In this document: piece after piece, positions 56,152 to 64,000 of the stretch
Numbering within the stretch: the stretch's first letter is position 1
How the letters are laid out: every line of letters starts with the position of its first letter
Source of the DNA: Pseudoneurospora amorphoporcata
Taxonomy: Eukaryota > Ascomycota > Sordariomycetes > Sordariales > Sordariaceae
DNA: 64,000 nt
NCBI GenBank assembly: GCA_033297205.1
Contig: MU859098.1
Span: 62,001-126,000 of the forward strand
Direction of reading: 5' to 3'
Position numbers and translations under genes: made by a program
Notes under the pieces: generated by a model
The model's database searches: none
Seen by the model: the letters and a program-made list of their open reading frames with translations, nothing else
Told to the model about the DNA's origin: nothing

Positions 56152-56830
56152 GGTGGTTACAGGCGCAAACTGTGGAATAGCTTGCTTCTGTTTGATGCGA
56201 TGGTTTGACGAGTTTGGTTGCAGTGAAAAGCAGATTGAGGGTGTTATGGATGTGTGTGTGGGTGAAGCTCTGGTTGCCATGTTGTGATGCCGATAGAAGA
56301 TTGAAGGTCGATGAACTTGATGGTCCCCCAGTTTCGATGCTTAGGTATGTTGACTCTGGCTGTTCATCCAGGTTAGTAACAGTGATATTGTTCAGCATGG
56401 TGAACAACAACATGACCGTAACGACGGCAACCACATGTTTACCATGATGGAATAGTCGACGGTCACCACCAGGCGACCGTTGACCTGGAGCAGCTTGGAT
56501 ATGTCGCATCCAGCAGCGTAATAGACGTGTCCTTCCCCTCGTCCTCCATTATTATCCAAGTCACCATCAGCCAGACTCGTCCACGCATGTCGACATGCAA
56601 CGCTCCAGAGTTGCTAACGGTAGATGTGTAGGAGTCGCATTCAAACGAGCCCAAGCCTGAAGCAAAAGGCCCCGAGCTGCCAATGACCCAAACACTCTTG
56701 CCGGTAAGTGAAAAAACGAGAATATGACCAATGCTTGAGAGTTGCTGACGGTGAATGTTCAGGATCGCTTCTTCGACCAGACCAAGCATGACGAAAAGGC
56801 CGAAGATGTCGCCGTGGTACCCCAGACGCC
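56152..56830. other. Intergenic with intron-like signals
   Basis: Between divergent family B locus 4 and the plus-strand frame at 56831. A convincing plus-strand intron occurs at 56704-56762 (GTAAGT, TTGCTGAC branch, TTCAG). It would join ...LPMTQTLLP to DRFFDQTKHDEK..., which ends at a TAG near 56855. So a small spliced gene may overlap here, but I could not find its start. Confidence 0.35.
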
Positions 56831-57466
56831 ATGGGGGAGTGGACTCTGTTCAAGATAGAGATCGAAAAGACGGTGGAACTCAACAACCATGGAGAGCATA
56901 GCTCCGTGGGCATCCGCAACCAACGCGAACTTCCAGCCACCAGTATCGAACCCGAGGACGTAGCGCAACCACAGCAGGCAGAACAACCGCCTACTCCCCA
57001 TCACAGCATACGCTCTTTGTCGCATTCGGCGACCAAAGTCCGTCGGGACCTTTTTGCGGCAAAGGGCCGGGTTCGATCCATGATCGATGCCTTCAATGGC
57101 AGGAACGAGGTGTCGCTTGTCGTCGCTAGGTATCGCTCGACCGGGTCAAGATCTGTCGGTGAATTTCTTTTGAAGCGACGGAATAGGCAAGATGCTATTG
57201 TGCACTCGAACATGTCGATATTTCTTGGACTGTTTCGTCCCAAGACCTGGAGGGATGGTCATCTTCTGGAGGAGAATTCGGAGAGCGTATTCTCGCGTAC
57301 TCTTGCTGGTTGCGCAACTGAAGCCGCTTGCGATACGGACGTCATGGACGGACAGCACAGGAAAACGTGCGAGGATACCGAGGATAAATACGGACGTGGT
57401 GGGGGAATGGAACGGGTGTCAGAATTGAATGGAAAAGGACAAGAAGCGCAGTCGGACGGAGAGTAG
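56831..57466 (+). CDS. Hypothetical protein (211 residues), weak support
   Basis: Open frame from ATG 56831 (ACGCCATGG context). It holds a polar N-terminus, PQQAEQPPTPHHS, and a basic helical section (SATKVRRDLFAAKGRVRSMIDAF, then ARYRSTGSRSVGEFLLKRR). The C-terminus is charged. Both strands are open here, so coding potential is uncertain. An upstream spliced frame (intron 56704-56762) overlaps the start in another frame. No domain recognised. Confidence 0.3.
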   Translation: MGEWTLFKIEIEKTVELNNHGEHSSVGIRNQRELPATSIEPEDVAQPQQAEQPPTPHHSIRSLSHSATKVRRDLFAAKGRVRSMIDAFNGRNEVSLVVARYRSTGSRSVGEFLLKRRNRQDAIVHSNMSIFLGLFRPKTWRDGHLLEENSESVFSRTLAGCATEAACDTDVMDGQHRKTCEDTEDKYGRGGGMERVSELNGKGQEAQSDGE

Positions 57467-58191
57467 GAACAAGTGCAAAGCGAGGAGAAATTGCGGCAGG
57501 CACGAGACGGGAGAATGGGACGACTTCGCTACGAGCATCGAGAAGAAGGGAAGGTGCGATCGGACGGAGCAAGTTTAGGCAGCAGGCATGCATGATGCAT
57601 TACATGAGGAATTAGGACGGAAGGAACCATCAACACTTGCTTCAAATTTGACTTGTCCTGATGAAATGGAAAGAACGTGACCACACTGTAAAACTCGACG
57701 GAAATTGCCAGCGATGAACCTCGGCTACATCTACACTTCCAGTCCATGTATTCGTCAGGCTCGAAACGTCGCCAACTATTGGTGTATTAGTTTTGACCTT
57801 CCAGGCCAAACGAGTACACATATCACGAGTGTCTCGGCATGCTTTATCGTTTCATCCCATCCAGCCCTCCAGCGCCTCCACTTGACCGCAACCTTCATCT
57901 CAGCATGCTCAACAAACGAACCATGGCAGTCCATCCATCTAACCCGCAAGCGATGCCCCCACCTTCAAACGCTCTCTCATCTTGCTCGCCAGACAGAAAC
58001 CAGTTAAAAGGACACTCACCCCCCGCTAACCTCCCCTCCATCTGTCACCAACCACTCCCACTTACTCACAAGCACTCACAATCACCTCACAGTTACTCCC
58101 CAATCACTCACAGTCTCGCACAAACACACTCCTCCATCGACAAACCCGAGTCAATCAAGACGCATCTACTCCCAGAAAACCACCAATCAAG
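57467..58191. other. Intergenic; promoter of the LEA-like gene
   Basis: CA/CT-rich from 57960 to 58190 (CACTCACAATCACC repeats), typical of a fungal promoter and 5' UTR. No gene supported. Confidence 0.4.
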
Positions 58192-58854
58192 ATGTCCTCT
58201 CAAGCTCAAACCAACAGCGGCGCCTCCAACCCCTCTACCTCTACCTCCCACGATGAACAGAAGACTACCTCTGCCTCCCACGAACAGGAGAAAACCAAGC
58301 ACGACGCTTCACCCTCGTTCTCGCCGTCCATCGCCAACAATCTTTTGGCGGCTCTGACTCGGGCTCAGGCTCGGAGTGAGGAGATTGTTCAGGAGTAGCA
58401 GCATCGGGCTCAAGCTCGGGGTTGGACTGTGGAGCAATTGCGTGACTGGGCTCGGGAGCATATTCCGGAACAAGTTCATGAGGCGCTTCGGGAGCTGGCT
58501 TGGGCTGAGGCTCAGGTGGTAATTGCGGAGGAATATGAAGCTTGGGCTCGGGCTCAGGAGCGGGCTAAGGAGCGGGGGCAGGAACAAGATCTGGAGAAGA
58601 TGCAGGAGCAAGCTCGGGAGAAAGTTCACTTTTACAAGCAAGTTCGGGACGAAACTCAGGAGAAGGTTCGGGAGATGGTTGCGGAGGTTCGGGACAAGGT
58701 TCGGGTTCAGGCTGGGGAGCAGGCTAGGGCTCAGGCTGGAGAGCGAACCCAGGAGCAAGTTCGGGAGAGGGTTCACGAGCAGGCTCGGGAACGGGTTCGG
58801 AAGCAAATTCGGGAGCTGCTTCGGGAGCGATCTCGGAAGGATGCTCAGAAGTAG
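58192..58854 (+). CDS. LEA-like amphipathic-helix protein with an in-frame TAG
   Basis: The ATG at 58192 is in ATCAAGATGTCC. The first 68 residues are Ser/Thr-rich and end in an Ala/Arg helix (ALTRAQARSEEIVQE). TAG at 58396-58398 closes this frame, but the same frame stays open for 151 more codons to 58854. It begins QHRAQARGWTVEQLRDWARE and continues with repeated A/Q/R/E/V units such as EQVRERVHEQARERV and REMVAEVRDKV. These resemble the 11-residue units of group 3 LEA proteins: long amphipathic helices without Cys. LEA-like proteins protect membranes and proteins during drying; here that is inferred from composition. The TAG is followed by CAG and may be CAG mutated to TAG, a readthrough site, or the true end of a 68-residue protein. 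An ATG-less second part argues against two genes. Confidence 0.55.
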
Positions 58855-59429
58855 GCTCCTACAACACTGGCATCTACCATAGCCAGGTTTACGTCACGGG
58901 CACCTTGAGTTCGGAATGTATTTGGAGGCAAAGAACTGGCAGTTGTCTAGTTTGTGATATGGGGATTTCTATCGACAGTCAGTCGTTTACGGTCTCGTCT
59001 TTGAGAAGCGGTTACGGTCAGTAAGCAGGTAGGTAGGTAAAAGGGAGAAAAAAGAAATTGGAGGCGGAAGAAGATGTTGGTGGAGATGGGATTTGGTCTG
59101 GTGGTTACCCAAGAGTGTTGCATCTTCCTACCTCTCTACAGTCTACAGTACCAATGCAGACCACATCTTGACTTGACTTGACTCACATGTGGTACATAGT
59201 GACTCCTCATCCATCATCAAATGTCGTGACACGGTGACAGACAGCAACATGTTTGAGTTAAAGTTTAAAAGGACAGCTAAGGTACCTATACAGGGCATCC
59301 ACCAACACCAGCAACAGGCTCAACCCGATGGTCCCCCAACACCTCTATTCTGCAGGCCCTACCCTCATCCTCACCACTTCCTCCCATCTTCCACATACAT
59401 ACATACATACATACATACATACATCAAAA
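58855..59429. other. Intergenic; TACA microsatellite
   Basis: Contains a (CATA)n/(TACA)n run of about 7 units at 59395-59424, just before the ATG at 59430, and a short GTAG run near 59028-59040. No gene supported. Confidence 0.5.
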
Positions 59430-60719
59430 ATGGCACCCCAAAAAGCCTCCACCCACCGCCATAACCAGCATGCCTCTACAAACGGCACCAACGGCACCAC
59501 CAACAGCAACGGTCCAGCGAACAGTGATTCTTCCCCCTCCCCCTCATCCAACGGCAGCCCATCCACCCCCAATGACCCCTTCACCACCTCTTCTTCCAGT
59601 TCCGCCTCTTCCACCACCACCACCAACAGCAGCGGCCCAGAAGACGACGGAGAAGGCCTCGGCGGAGGAATCCTAGTAATCACCACCACAACAACAACCA
59701 CTCACAACGCTTGGGACTCGCCCATGACACCCATCATGACTAGTACTACCATCACGGCGGGGCCTAGTTCACCTCGGGGTGGAGGAAGTGTCAGTGTCAG
59801 AGGTAGAGGTAGGGGCGGGGATGGGGTATTTACGAATAGTAGACGGCATAGCTATACTACTGTCTTGGGGCAATCTACCCCTGTTGGTGACAGCGGCGGC
59901 GGCGGCGGCGGCGATGGAAGGGGAACCGGTGGAGCAGGAAGAGAATACGTAAGACAAATAGGACAAATAGGATATGTACACCACGACAGGCAAGGTCAAG
60001 GAAGGGGAGGAGGGTATTACCCAGGGGCAGTTTATGATACCTCTAGCCCAGCCGGAGCGGCAGCGGCAGTGCCCCCTCCACTACATGTACCTTACCATAC
60101 TGGCCATTCCGGCCAAACAAACAGTGCGAACAGTGCGCCTGGTAGACATAGTGGTGGTGGGACGCATGGTGCTACATACTATAACCATACCTCTAACCGC
60201 AACGCAGTAAATCCCAGCACTGGCTCTCCTAATGGTTCTTCTTATCCTTACAGCGGCGGCGGCCCCAATTTGAACCAGAACGGCAGCGGCGTCAACGGCT
60301 ACAACAGCGGCGGTCCCGTTCCCAACAACGGCCCACCAAGTCTCATCGGTGGTCCCGTCGGCGGTCCATGTCCCGTCGGCAGCGAAGGAGGAGGAGGAGG
60401 AGGACGACGAGGGGCACCAAACAACCAGTACTCAACCTTTACTCAACTGGCCATGGCTGCCGCTGCTAGAGGCAGAGGTAGAGGAGGACCGGCAGGACCC
60501 ACAGGACCAGGAGGATCAACGAGTCACAATGGAGCGGCAGCGCCGCCCGTGTCGGTAGGTTTGCCTGATAGTTATTGGACGATGACTAGTACCGGTGCAC
60601 AACAAAATGGGGGTGGTGGTAGTAGAGGAGGACGAGGAGAAGAATCCAGGGGAGGCGGCGGAAGGGGAGCTGGAGGTAGAGGTAGAGGTGGAGGTGGACC
60701 GACCGGTCACGAGAACTGA
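59430..60719 (+). CDS. Gly-rich RGG-type low-complexity protein
   Basis: Single exon, 429 residues from ATG 59430 (TCAAAAATGGC). The N-terminus is Ser/Thr/Asn-rich (SSNGSPSTPNDPF, a Thr run). The rest is Gly-rich with RG/RGG clusters (GGSVSVRGRGRGG, RGRGRGGPAG, and a C-terminal RGGGGRGAGGRGRGGGG). An Asn/Gly/Ser/Tyr-rich middle (NGSSYPYSGGGPNLNQ) and one more ordered spot, QYSTFTQLAMAAAARG, complete it. Such proteins bind RNA through arginine-methylated RGG boxes and form condensates; that is inferred from composition. No RRM domain is seen. GGC/GGA triplet runs (59890-59912, 60387-60407) make length variation likely. Confidence 0.6.
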   Translation: MAPQKASTHRHNQHASTNGTNGTTNSNGPANSDSSPSPSSNGSPSTPNDPFTTSSSSSASSTTTTNSSGPEDDGEGLGGGILVITTTTTTTHNAWDSPMTPIMTSTTITAGPSSPRGGGSVSVRGRGRGGDGVFTNSRRHSYTTVLGQSTPVGDSGGGGGGDGRGTGGAGREYVRQIGQIGYVHHDRQGQGRGGGYYPGAVYDTSSPAGAAAAVPPPLHVPYHTGHSGQTNSANSAPGRHSGGGTHGATYYNHTSNRNAVNPSTGSPNGSSYPYSGGGPNLNQNGSGVNGYNSGGPVPNNGPPSLIGGPVGGPCPVGSEGGGGGGRRGAPNNQYSTFTQLAMAAAARGRGRGGPAGPTGPGGSTSHNGAAAPPVSVGLPDSYWTMTSTGAQQNGGGGSRGGRGEESRGGGGRGAGGRGRGGGGPTGHEN

Positions 60720-60991
60720 AGGAGGAGACGGGAAGAATGACAACATGAAGATATACCTACCTAGCTAATGGAGAATAATGAATTTCTTGCTACTGACTAT
60801 ACGTCTGCTGCGCTGGATATGGCCTTTTCTTGGTCATTGCATCATCTGAACGTCTCGTGATTGTGTGTACACCAGGCAGTGTCCACCATCGGCTGAAATG
60901 TACTTGGCTAGGTAGGTACCTCTACTCATGCTCCGTGGCTCCGTTTCTCCGTGTATTCTGGTCCCCTTCACGAGATAACGCCATTCCCTCA

Positions 60992-61174
60992 TCAACCGCT
61001 CCGGTCATTCCTCGGACATCGGGAGCGACAGATATTGATGTGCCTGAAAAGGTCCTTTCTCGATTTGAAGAGTTGATGGCACCTACGGCAGGTTCGTCGG
61101 GAGGGCGAGGCTGGCTCTGGCGGCTGTTCTTGAATCGTGGGGCTTGTCGGTCGATCCTGAGTTGGGCTTGCCGG
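60992..61174 (-). pseudogene. Tandem partial duplicate of the zinc-finger gene 3' half
   Basis: A minus-strand frame reads PASPTQDRPTSP, PASPSRRTCRRCHQLF, RKDLFRHINIC and ends at TGA 60992. It matches PASPVQKEAPKP ... RRTCRDCHQVF ... ALFSHINLNH of the neighbouring gene. The last His is Cys, giving C2HC. TAA immediately precedes the matching frame, and there is no ATG or first half. It is a decayed or never complete copy about 170 bp downstream of the parent finger. Confidence 0.6.
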
Positions 61175-61245
61175 TTGTTACTCCAAACTCAGCTAACCCC
61201 TAAATCCACACGTTGACCGAATAAGGAATGGGACATGGATGGCTC

Positions 61246-61857
61246 TTACGGTCCTTGAGAGCTCTTGGCCTGCTGTTCAGGCTGAGTCTGCTCAAGCTGA
61301 TGATACCTTTCCCTGACAGCCCGCCAGTGATTGAGGTTGATGTGGCTAAAAAGCGCGTTTCTCGACTCGAAGACTTGATGGCAATCCCTGCAGGTTCGTC
61401 GAGAGGGCGGCTGGGGCAACTTTGTAGGCTTGGGAGCCTCTTTCTGAACGGGGCTTGCCGGAGTAGTACTCGTGGGCTTTTCTTTCTTGTGCCTTGGCCG
61501 TTTTCTCTTATTTTTGGCAATGCTGACGATGGGGTCGGATGAGGTAACCGTGTAGACCGAGAAGATGGTAAGAGACGCCGTGGGGCTTGTGCTTCTGTAC
61601 ATGTTGTTGACTACTCTTTTGGCAAAGTGATAGCCGGGGATCCAACCTTGGACGTAGTCAAGCAGGTTGCCGAGTGTCGTGAGCACCCACGGTATTTTTA
61701 CTTGTACCGCATTTGTTCCATCCTGCAACTTGGTCTTTTTGTTCTTCTTTTTCTTTTTCTTTTTCACCATGGGAGCTTCTTGTGGTGGAGGAGGGTCGAC
61801 GGCGGGGGCTATGGTTTCGCCGAAGCGCTGAGCGCAAGCGTGGCAGGTCGGTGGCAT
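61246..61857 (-). CDS. Single C2H2 zinc-finger protein (203 residues)
   Basis: Single exon from ATG 61857. The N-terminus MPPTCHACAQRFGE has a CxxC that may be a half finger. A Lys run (KKKKKKKNKKTK) looks like a nuclear localisation signal. A hydrophobic middle has VLTTLGNLLDYVQGWIPGYHF; another basic patch is KNKRKRPRHKKEK. The C-terminal finger is C-R-D-C-HQVFESRNALFSHINLNH (C-x2-C-x12-H-x4-H), then RAVRERYHQLEQ. It is probably a nucleic-acid-binding protein; target unknown. A decayed copy of its 3' half lies just downstream (60992-61174). Confidence 0.65.
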   Translation of the reverse strand: MPPTCHACAQRFGETIAPAVDPPPPQEAPMVKKKKKKKNKKTKLQDGTNAVQVKIPWVLTTLGNLLDYVQGWIPGYHFAKRVVNNMYRSTSPTASLTIFSVYTVTSSDPIVSIAKNKRKRPRHKKEKPTSTTPASPVQKEAPKPTKLPQPPSRRTCRDCHQVFESRNALFSHINLNHWRAVRERYHQLEQTQPEQQAKSSQGP

Positions 61858-62436
61858 GGTCGGTGTTGGTTTGGTGGATGGAGTGTGCTACATTGTCTTT
61901 TGAGAAGCATGAAGAGATTAGTAAAGGAGGACAAGTATCGTAGAAAGTCGGGAAAAGATAAAAGGCCTGGGACTGAAGTAGGTTGCATCTGGTGGCCGTC
62001 AATCAGCATCCTCGACCCTCAAGAAGCGATTGTTCAATTTCCCGATTTTCTACAGCAGTCCCAAGATTACTGGCGCAAAGGTCTCTACCGTCACCGGAGC
62101 GGTCGCTGTTGCAAGTCGAAAGCGCTTTCCGATTGTTCGCGTCTGGACTTGGAGTGGTGAGAACCTTGATGGCCGCGGCGTTGGAGGGGTCGGGCAATTG
62201 TCAAGTTCGGACCCCCCTCGATGATGTCACCAATGTTTTCTTGCCCGTCGGTCTCGCTATCAAGCCATTCTTGCCCAACAGGAACATTTCCTCCTGCGAG
62301 TCCCATTGTCTAAACGTCATACTCTTTTCCCATAAAGCGTCCCCTTCCGCTAATTCGAGACCTTGAAATCATCCATCAACACCACACCATCGCAACAAGA
62401 CCCAACCCACGGCCACCAACCCAATCACACAATTAC
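61858..62436. promoter_or_regulatory. Intergenic between divergent zinc-finger and SDR genes
   Basis: About 580 bases. Several short frames on both strands are open but without domains. The A/C-rich stretch 62370-62436 just before the SDR ATG looks like a 5' UTR. Confidence 0.4.
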
Positions 62437-63330
62437 ATGCAAATAACCTCCCGCCTCCTCTCCTCCGCCATGAAGATCGCCATCACCGGAGCCCGCGGCA
62501 CCGTCGGCAGACACGTCGTCAAGCTCTGCGCCAGCCAGGGCCACGCCACGGTACAAGTCGACCGCACCCACCAAGACCCCGACACCTCGACGCCCAACAC
62601 GGAAATGCGCACCGCCGACGCAGCCAACGACTACGACGCCCTGCTCAAGGCCTTCAAAGGCTGCGACGCCGTCATCCACCTCGCCGCCATCCCCAACCCC
62701 GTCGACAAGGACGACCACCTCGTGCACACTAACAACGTCTGCGCCGCCTTCAACGGCATGCGCGCCGCCGCCGAGCTGGGCATCCACAAGTTCTGCTATG
62801 CCTCCTCCGTCAACGCCATCGGACTGGTGTACTCCAACCAGCCGCTCAAGTTCGATTACTTCCCTATCGACGAGGAGATCAACCAGGACCCCACGGACGC
62901 GTACGCCCTGGCCAAGCAGGAGGCCGAGACACAGGCGAGATCCGTCGCGAGGTGGTTCCCCGGCATGAAGATTGCGTGCTTGAGGATTCATCAGGTGGCG
63001 CCCAAGAAGGACGTGGAGAAGGATTATCAGGAGGATAACGAGGTGGCTGTCAAGCAGCTTTGGGGGTGGGTGCATCCGCAGGCGACGGCGAGGGCCTGTT
63101 TGGCGGCGGTGGAGAACAGTGATAGGTTTGAGGGGGCCGAGGTGTTTAATGTGGTCAGTCCGGAGAGGTGTGTGGTTGGAGAGGACGCGAAACTGTCGAA
63201 TGAGGAGCTGGTTGACAAGTATTGGCCCGGTACCAAGATCAAGGGGGATATTTCGGGCAAGAACAAGGGGTTTTGGAATGTGGAAAAGATTGAGAGGGTA
63301 TTGGGGTGGAAGCATGAGGAGAAGGAGTGA
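62437..63330 (+). CDS. NAD(P)-dependent epimerase/dehydratase (extended SDR)
   Basis: Single exon, 297 residues. The Rossmann motif is ITGARGTVGRHV (GxxGxxG). An Asp after the second strand (QVDRTH) favours NAD over NADP. DAVIHLAAIPNP, FCYASSVNAIG and the catalytic pair Y-A-L-A-K (in DAYALAKQEAE) follow, so the Ser/Tyr/Lys triad is present. The C-terminal substrate domain has WGWVHPQATARACLAAVEN and EVFNVVSPERC. It resembles fungal NAD-dependent epimerases of the UDP-sugar or uronate-dehydrogenase-like type, but the substrate cannot be read from sequence. The start may be ATG 62437 or 62470, the latter (GCCATGAAGATC, MKIAITGARG) matching the usual family start. Cytosolic. Confidence 0.88.
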   Translation: MQITSRLLSSAMKIAITGARGTVGRHVVKLCASQGHATVQVDRTHQDPDTSTPNTEMRTADAANDYDALLKAFKGCDAVIHLAAIPNPVDKDDHLVHTNNVCAAFNGMRAAAELGIHKFCYASSVNAIGLVYSNQPLKFDYFPIDEEINQDPTDAYALAKQEAETQARSVARWFPGMKIACLRIHQVAPKKDVEKDYQEDNEVAVKQLWGWVHPQATARACLAAVENSDRFEGAEVFNVVSPERCVVGEDAKLSNEELVDKYWPGTKIKGDISGKNKGFWNVEKIERVLGWKHEEKE

Positions 63331-64000
63331 CTGCGCTTCGGCTTGGGTAGAAACCGTACATGTCAGCATGCGGTTATGAATAATGAGATATACGTTTCAT
63401 GTTAGTTGGCTCTGAGCTGTGCCATCAGGCCTGTCATGTCTGCATGTGTGATGGTTGTGCGGTTGTGCAACTATTCCTTGCCAAAGGCGCGCGCACCCCA
63501 ATCCATTTCATCGCCGACTTCCTGCTCATTCATCTGTTCGACAGTCTTCGGAAGCTTATCCAAACTCTTGAAATTCCGTCCTGCCGTTTCCACCACCCGA
63601 GCATGCTTCTACCATTTTGAGAAACACAAACACCACAACCTATTCTCTCGACAGCTCGACTTCATCACCCTAGAGTCATCGCCGGCAGCCAACTTTTGCA
63701 TTGAAGGTAGGTACGAGTAACGAAATGACAAGTGACACCACTTTGAAAGTCTTGTGGAGAGGCTTTGGGGGGGGTGGGGGGTGGCCGAAGTTTGGCAAAC
63801 CGTTGAGGCTCAGCTTCCGTCGACGGTGTCTGCCTTGGAGCCTTGTACTGTGTACAACTTTCTGCGAAGATGGATATGATGGATGTTGCGCACAATCACA
63901 CATACAAGACAAGGTAAGGTAGGTGGTGATGGGTTACGAGGACCAAGGAGAAACACATTGAGCGTCAACGTCAGCGTCCCGACAAGTGCCTGAAGAAGCG
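63331..64000. other. 3' flank and intergenic
   Basis: Downstream of the SDR gene. A G-rich tract at 63768-63783 (G8-T-G6) could form a quadruplex on the plus strand. No gene supported to the window end. Confidence 0.4.

Noticed and set aside
57839..58357. Pro/Ser-rich plus-strand frame from ATG 57839
   Set aside because: It overlaps the better-supported ATG at 58192 in another frame and lies in CA-rich promoter-like DNA.
58309..58806. Minus-strand frame of 165 codons rich in Leu/Pro/Ser
   Set aside because: It is the complement of the Ala/Gln/Arg/Glu repeats of the LEA-like frame and lacks any domain.
1..64000. CRISPR arrays, prokaryotic operons, Shine-Dalgarno sites
   Set aside because: Introns, pol III 5S genes and protein families show a fungal nuclear genome; no regularly spaced short repeats with unique spacers exist.

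Overview
The window looks like about 64 kb of nuclear DNA from a filamentous ascomycete, most likely a sordariomycete close to Sordariales. The evidence is short GT-AG introns of about 45-125 nt with RCTRAC-like branch points, dispersed single 5S rRNA genes, a fungal-type 2,275-residue acetyl-CoA carboxylase, fungal NLR and STAND proteins, and repeats whose stop codons look like repeat-induced point mutation (RIP; CAA/CAG to TAA/TAG, TGG to TAG). The order assignment is an inference.

Layout. 1.5-3.5 kb: copy 1 of an unrecognised repeated gene family ('family A'), minus strand. 5.3-12.6 kb: a divergent pair, a DUF7708-like STAND protein (minus) and a DUF7025-type AAA+ ATPase (plus). 13.1-14.9 kb: a member of a Cys-rich family ('family B') fused to a coiled-coil tail, cut by a MITE. 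16.3-26.8 kb: two copies of a 5S-associated repeat flank a DUF6601-like membrane protein and, divergent from it, a large NLR-type gene (alpha/beta hydrolase, NB-ARC, 15 near-identical 42-residue TPR units), plus a chromodomain Ty3/gypsy remnant. 31.2-38.1 kb: acetyl-CoA carboxylase, the one certain housekeeping gene, behind a 4.4-kb non-coding stretch. 39.2-45.3 kb: family A copies 2 and 3 in tandem, decayed, copy 3 split by a second MITE. 46-49 kb: a tRNA-like locus, two more family B loci and a complete 5S rRNA gene. 49.5-63.3 kb: lineage-specific basic, coiled-coil and Gly-rich proteins, a long family B member, a LEA-like protein with an in-frame TAG, a C2H2 zinc-finger gene with a decayed tandem partial copy, and an SDR epimerase.

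How it fits together. Acetyl-CoA carboxylase makes malonyl-CoA for lipid synthesis. The NLR, DUF7708 and AAA proteins are the kinds used in fungal self/non-self recognition or stress responses. Much of the rest is accessory sequence shaped by duplication, MITE insertion and RIP. The most original signals are family A (three loci sharing a 5' leader, a K-T-V-x-[FW] motif and a CxCDxCxW C-terminus), family B (M-C...C-G-H...F-G-[FY]-C-x2-C), and the NLR with its homogenised repeats. All family names are from memory, without a database search.
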